From Planctomycetota bacterium (lineage in GTDB: Bacteria; Planctomycetota; UBA1135; GCA-002686595): DNA of 6,761 nt. The notes under the pieces were generated by a model that worked only from the letters and a program-made list of their open reading frames with translations, made no database searches and had not been told where the DNA came from. The translations under genes and the position numbers were made by a program. Below are positions 3,878 through 6,761 of the stretch, piece by piece; position 1 is the first letter of the stretch, and each line of letters begins with the position of its first letter. The DNA lies in assembly GCA_011524785.1 (NCBI GenBank), contig WTJQ01000287.1:1-6761 (forward strand). The letters run 5' to 3'.

Positions 3878-6761
3878 TCAGCGGTCAGAGCCGATCGTCG
3901 TCAGACCAGGGCTCTCCGGATCGAGCTCCAGGGAGCGGATGCGGAACGAGACCTCCATGGCGCCCCCCGAGTGCACTTGGGGGGCGATCCGGCCGCCGCG
4001 CCGCTCCTCGGAGTCGATGAAGTGGACGGTCCGGTGGCCGTTGAGGGCCAGCTGGATCTGGTTGCCCACGGCCAGGATCTCGTAGGTGTTCCACTCGCCG
4101 GGCCGGTGGTGGTCCTCCACGTCCTCCACGAGGATCCCGCGGCCGTGCTCGTCGTAGAGCTTGCCCCACCAGCCGGCGCCGATGTCCGCCTGATAGCCCT
4201 TGATGTCGCCGTCGGCCAAGGGCATCGAGCGGAACTGGATGCCGCTGTTCTCGGTGTCGGGCTCGAGCTTCACGTCGACGATCAAGCGGAAGTCGGCGAG
4301 GTCGAAGTCGCTGATGAGGAAGGCGTTCTTGGCCAGGCCGTCGGTCCGGCCCACGATCACGCCGTCCTCGACCGACCAGAGCTCGGGGTCCCCCGTCCAG
4401 CCGGTCAGGGTCTTCCCGTCGAAGAACTCGCCCTCCTCGCCGGGGAGCAGGCGGCGCGCGACCTGGGAGTCACTGCCGAGGTAGGCCACGAGGTCGACGG
4501 CCTCCTCCTCGGTGAGGGCGTCCAGCTGGCCCTCGGGCATGAGGGAGTTGGGATCCGTCCGCCGCGCCTCGATGTCCGTCTTGTCGAGCTCGAGCGGGCC
4601 GGTCTCGGTCGAGAGGACCAGCAGCTCGGAGGTCTCCCTCGCGATGACCCCGGTCAGGATCCGGCCGTCCACCGTCGCCACGATCTCGGCTCGGTAGTCC
4701 GCTGGGATCTCGGCGCTGGGGTCGATCAGGTTGCGCAGGAGGTAGTCGAGGTCGGCGCGGTTCGAGCCCGTGAGGCCCGGTCCCACCGCGGCCCCGGCGT
4801 CGAAGAGCTCATGGCAGCGCTGGCAGGTCTTGGCGTAGACCGCACGCCCGTGATTCAGGTCGGCCGCCGCGAGGCGCTCGTCCGTGAGGCGCTCCTTCCA
4901 GCTCGCGAGCTGCGCGAGCTTGTCCCCGGTCACGGGACGCAGGCTGCCCCACACGGCGTCGAGCGCGCGCGCGTGGTCGGCCGACATCTCCTGGATCCGG
5001 CGCGCGTCCGTCGGGGCGATCAGGCTCGGCGCTCCGAGCCTTCCTGCTCCGATCCCCTCGAGGACGGCCAGCGCGCCCCCGGAGTAGCTGGTCAGGACCG
5101 CGACGGCCTCCCGCTGCTCCTCAGGGGAGAAGGCGCCCCATGCGCCCAGGACCGCGCTCGTGGTCACCTCGTCGGGCCAGGTGCCCAGGGCCCGCAGGGC
5201 GCGGACGCGGGTCGCGGGATCTGCCAGCCAAGTGACCAGGACCTCGCGGGTGCCGGGGTCCTTGGCCGCGACGAGGACCTCGAAGGCCAGGTCCCGTCGC
5301 TCGCCGTCCTCCGCGAGCCAGGTGCGCAGGCCGGGGAAGGCGCGGGCGTCCCCGAAGCGCGCCGCGATCGGCGTCAGGCGCTGGTCCAGCTCGGCGTCCC
5401 CCAGAGCGAGGAAGCGTCCGTAGATCGAGTCCCAGCCCTCGGGAGCCTCGACTCCCCGCCGGTCCCCGAGCGCCTCCTGCAGGGCGTCGAGGGTCCGCAG
5501 CTGCTCGGCGCGGTCCTCGAGGGCTCCCAGGTGGGCCACCAGCGCGGGCAGGGAGGCGTCGGTGGCTGCGGCCCGGCGCACCGCGAACTCCTGCAGGGTG
5601 TCGGAGGCGCAGCCGCGCACCAGCGCCAGCCCCTGCACCGGGTCCAGCCCCACGCAGTCCTCGAGCCCGTACCAGGTGACGAGCTCGGTGGTCCGCTCGG
5701 CCATCGCGGGCTCGCTGTGAGCCAGGGCACGCAGCAGCGGCCAGCGCGCGCCGACCTCGAAGCGCTGGGCCGCTGACGCCAGCTGGCGCAGGACGACGGG
5801 GTCCTGCTCGATCTCGGCCCGGGCAGCGAGAGCTCCCACGAGGTCACTCGTGCCGGCCTCGCCGAGGAAGCGCGCGGCCCAGCCGCGCACGGTCGGGTCC
5901 TCGTCCTTGGCGAGGACCTCGAGCAGGCGCTCGGAAGCGATGCTGCGGCAGGCGCCCAGCGTCCAGAGAGCGTGGAGCCGCTGGGTCTGGTGGGGACTCG
6001 CCGCGAGGCGCGCATCCAGAGCCAGCCCCGCGGGCACGGACAGCCCGCGCTCCTGCAGGAGGCGCCGCGCGCGCCGACCGGCCCAGACATCGTCACTGAG
6101 GGCGATCCTGACCAGCTGCGCCTCCTCCATCGCGGGGAGATCGACCGCCGCGCTCTCGAGGTCTCCGTACCGCAGCCGGTAGAGGCGGCCATTGGAGCGA
6201 TCCCAGCGCGCCGCGTCGTTCAGGTGGCACGCCTGCTGGTCGTACCAGTCGATGAAGAACACCTCCCCATGCGGACCCGTCCGCGCGGAGATCCCGCGGA
6301 ACCAGGCGTCGTTGGCGCGCAGCAGGTCCTCGCCGTGCGACGCGACATAGGTCGCGCCATCGGGGACCAGCAGGTCGCGGTTCATCCGGTTGCCGTGGAC
6401 GTTGAAGAAGAGCGCGCTGTCCCGGTACTCCGCGGGGAAGGCGCCTCCCTGGTACACGAGCAGGCCGCAGTGGGCGTGGCCGCCCCCCGCGCCGTCGCTG
6501 CGCCCGTTGCCGCCGTGCGGCGAGTCCCCCACGAAGTGCCGGTGGTCCGCGATCGTCGGCAGGTCGGCGAAGGTGTAGGGATCGTCATGGCTCCCCGCCT
6601 GCCGCTGGTACCGAGCGCCCGAAACGAGGTGGTAGAAGTGCGGGATCACGCAGGCGCTGACGAAGGCCTCGCCGCGCGAGTCGAAGTCCACGCCCCAGGG
6701 GTTGCTTGTGCCCTCGGCGAAGACCTCGAAGGTCCGGTCCGTCGGGTGGTAGCGCCAGACC
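3878..6761 (-). CDS. PVC-type membrane-bound dehydrogenase / HEAT-like / CxxCH cytochrome c / DUF1080 fusion; 5' partial
   Basis: This is a large, probably secreted multidomain redox protein truncated by the window edge. Numbering starts at the internal GTG at 6691. The frame stays open upstream to 6760 and encodes VWRYHPTDRTFEVF and AEGTSNPWG, standard propeller sequence of planctomycete dehydrogenases, so 6691 is not the start and an N-terminal part is missing. Residues 1-175 finish the dehydrogenase domain (HFYHLVSGARYQRQAGSH, NVHGNRMNRDLL, SHGEDLLRANDAWFRGI, WDRSNGRLYRL). Residues about 190-600 are HEAT-like helical repeats. Residues about 611-742 are the planctomycete-type heme domain, with C623-Q-R-C-H627 for covalent heme c and Met718 in SLMPEGQLDALT as likely sixth ligand. 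Residues about 755-924 are a complete DUF1080 domain (EFFDGKTLTGW, ENSGIQFRS, PGEWNTYEI, IAPQVHSGG). The DUF1080 family includes 3-keto-disaccharide hydrolases and lyases. Domain calls are firm; substrate and reaction are inference. Confidence 0.94.
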   Translation of the reverse strand, partial: VWRYHPTDRTFEVFAEGTSNPWGVDFDSRGEAFVSACVIPHFYHLVSGARYQRQAGSHDDPYTFADLPTIADHRHFVGDSPHGGNGRSDGAGGGHAHCGLLVYQGGAFPAEYRDSALFFNVHGNRMNRDLLVPDGATYVASHGEDLLRANDAWFRGISARTGPHGEVFFIDWYDQQACHLNDAARWDRSNGRLYRLRYGDLESAAVDLPAMEEAQLVRIALSDDVWAGRRARRLLQERGLSVPAGLALDARLAASPHQTQRLHALWTLGACRSIASERLLEVLAKDEDPTVRGWAARFLGEAGTSDLVGALAARAEIEQDPVVLRQLASAAQRFEVGARWPLLRALAHSEPAMAERTTELVTWYGLEDCVGLDPVQGLALVRGCASDTLQEFAVRRAAATDASLPALVAHLGALEDRAEQLRTLDALQEALGDRRGVEAPEGWDSIYGRFLALGDAELDQRLTPIAARFGDARAFPGLRTWLAEDGERRDLAFEVLVAAKDPGTREVLVTWLADPATRVRALRALGTWPDEVTTSAVLGAWGAFSPEEQREAVAVLTSYSGGALAVLEGIGAGRLGAPSLIAPTDARRIQEMSADHARALDAVWGSLRPVTGDKLAQLASWKERLTDERLAAADLNHGRAVYAKTCQRCHELFDAGAAVGPGLTGSNRADLDYLLRNLIDPSAEIPADYRAEIVATVDGRILTGVIARETSELLVLSTETGPLELDKTDIEARRTDPNSLMPEGQLDALTEEEAVDLVAYLGSDSQVARRLLPGEEGEFFDGKTLTGWTGDPELWSVEDGVIVGRTDGLAKNAFLISDFDLADFRLIVDVKLEPDTENSGIQFRSMPLADGDIKGYQADIGAGWWGKLYDEHGRGILVEDVEDHHRPGEWNTYEILAVGNQIQLALNGHRTVHFIDSEERRGGRIAPQVHSGGAMEVSFRIRSLELDPESPGLTTIGSDR
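3961..3986 (-). repeat. 26-base near-perfect palindrome inside the DUF1080 coding region
   Basis: The outer arms CGCCCCCC (3961-3968) and GGGGGGCG (3979-3986) are exact reverse complements. The inner core AGTGCACT (3970-3977) is itself palindromic. Only the pair 3969/3978 (G opposite T) fails in DNA, and that position would be a G-U type wobble in one RNA strand. It encodes residues 902-911, IAPQVHSGGA, a conserved part of the DUF1080 domain, and ends about 80 bases before the stop codon. Confidence 0.7.

Noticed and set aside
3818..3880. Possible stop-codon read-through joining the fusion protein to the esterase, since both share a frame with 20 open codons between them and the stop is TGA followed by C
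   Set aside because: The esterase begins with its own export signal and lipobox, which would be buried in a read-through product, so two separate proteins is the simpler reading.
4900..4920. Inverted repeat with 8-bp arms (AGCTCGCG / CGCGAGCT) and a 5-base loop
   Set aside because: It lies in the helical region encoding a Leu/Ala/Gln run; short GC-rich inverted repeats like this are expected by chance in such coding DNA.
3971..5776. 601-residue plus-strand open frame opposite the fusion gene
   Set aside because: The composition is low-complexity (Val, Gly, Leu, Glu rich) and shows no motif, while the opposite strand encodes complete heme and DUF1080 domains. It is a shadow frame.

Overview
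The window looks like chromosomal DNA from a high-GC Planctomycetota bacterium, or less likely another member of the PVC superphylum. The main evidence is the large minus-strand gene. It joins the planctomycete-type membrane-bound dehydrogenase domain, a HEAT-like helical region, a CxxCH heme domain of the planctomycete type and a DUF1080 domain. This combination is typical of free-living planctomycetes, which carry many copies of such genes. The genus cannot be settled from the sequence alone.

Layout. Four protein-coding genes fill almost the whole window as two convergent pairs. On the plus strand, positions 1-1399 hold the end of an exported serine hydrolase of the beta-lactamase/class C type. 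Its stop codon overlaps the start of a small membrane protein with MORN/YwqK-like repeats (1396-1836). On the minus strand, read right to left, 6761-3878 is the 5'-truncated dehydrogenase/HEAT/cytochrome c/DUF1080 fusion. After a 60-base gap comes a sialate O-acetylesterase-type SGNH lipoprotein (3817-1820). The two pairs collide tail to tail and their coding ends overlap by 17 bases, so there is no separate terminator region between them. Both outer genes run off the window. The in-frame GTG codons at 41 and 6691 are internal and are not true starts, because each reading frame continues with recognisable family sequence to the window edge.

How the genes may work together. The minus-strand pair fits cell-envelope glycan processing. 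The esterase would remove acetyl groups from decorated sugars. The large fusion could oxidise a sugar, pass electrons through its heme, and act on the resulting keto-sugar with its DUF1080 domain, whose family is now linked to 3-keto-glycoside cleavage. This is inference from domain families. The plus-strand pair appears to be an unrelated, translationally coupled unit: a secreted serine hydrolase (esterase, peptidase or similar) and a membrane-anchored repeat protein.

I saw no tRNA, rRNA, CRISPR array, insertion sequence or convincing promoter. The only non-coding stretch of any size is the 60-base gap at 3818-3877.
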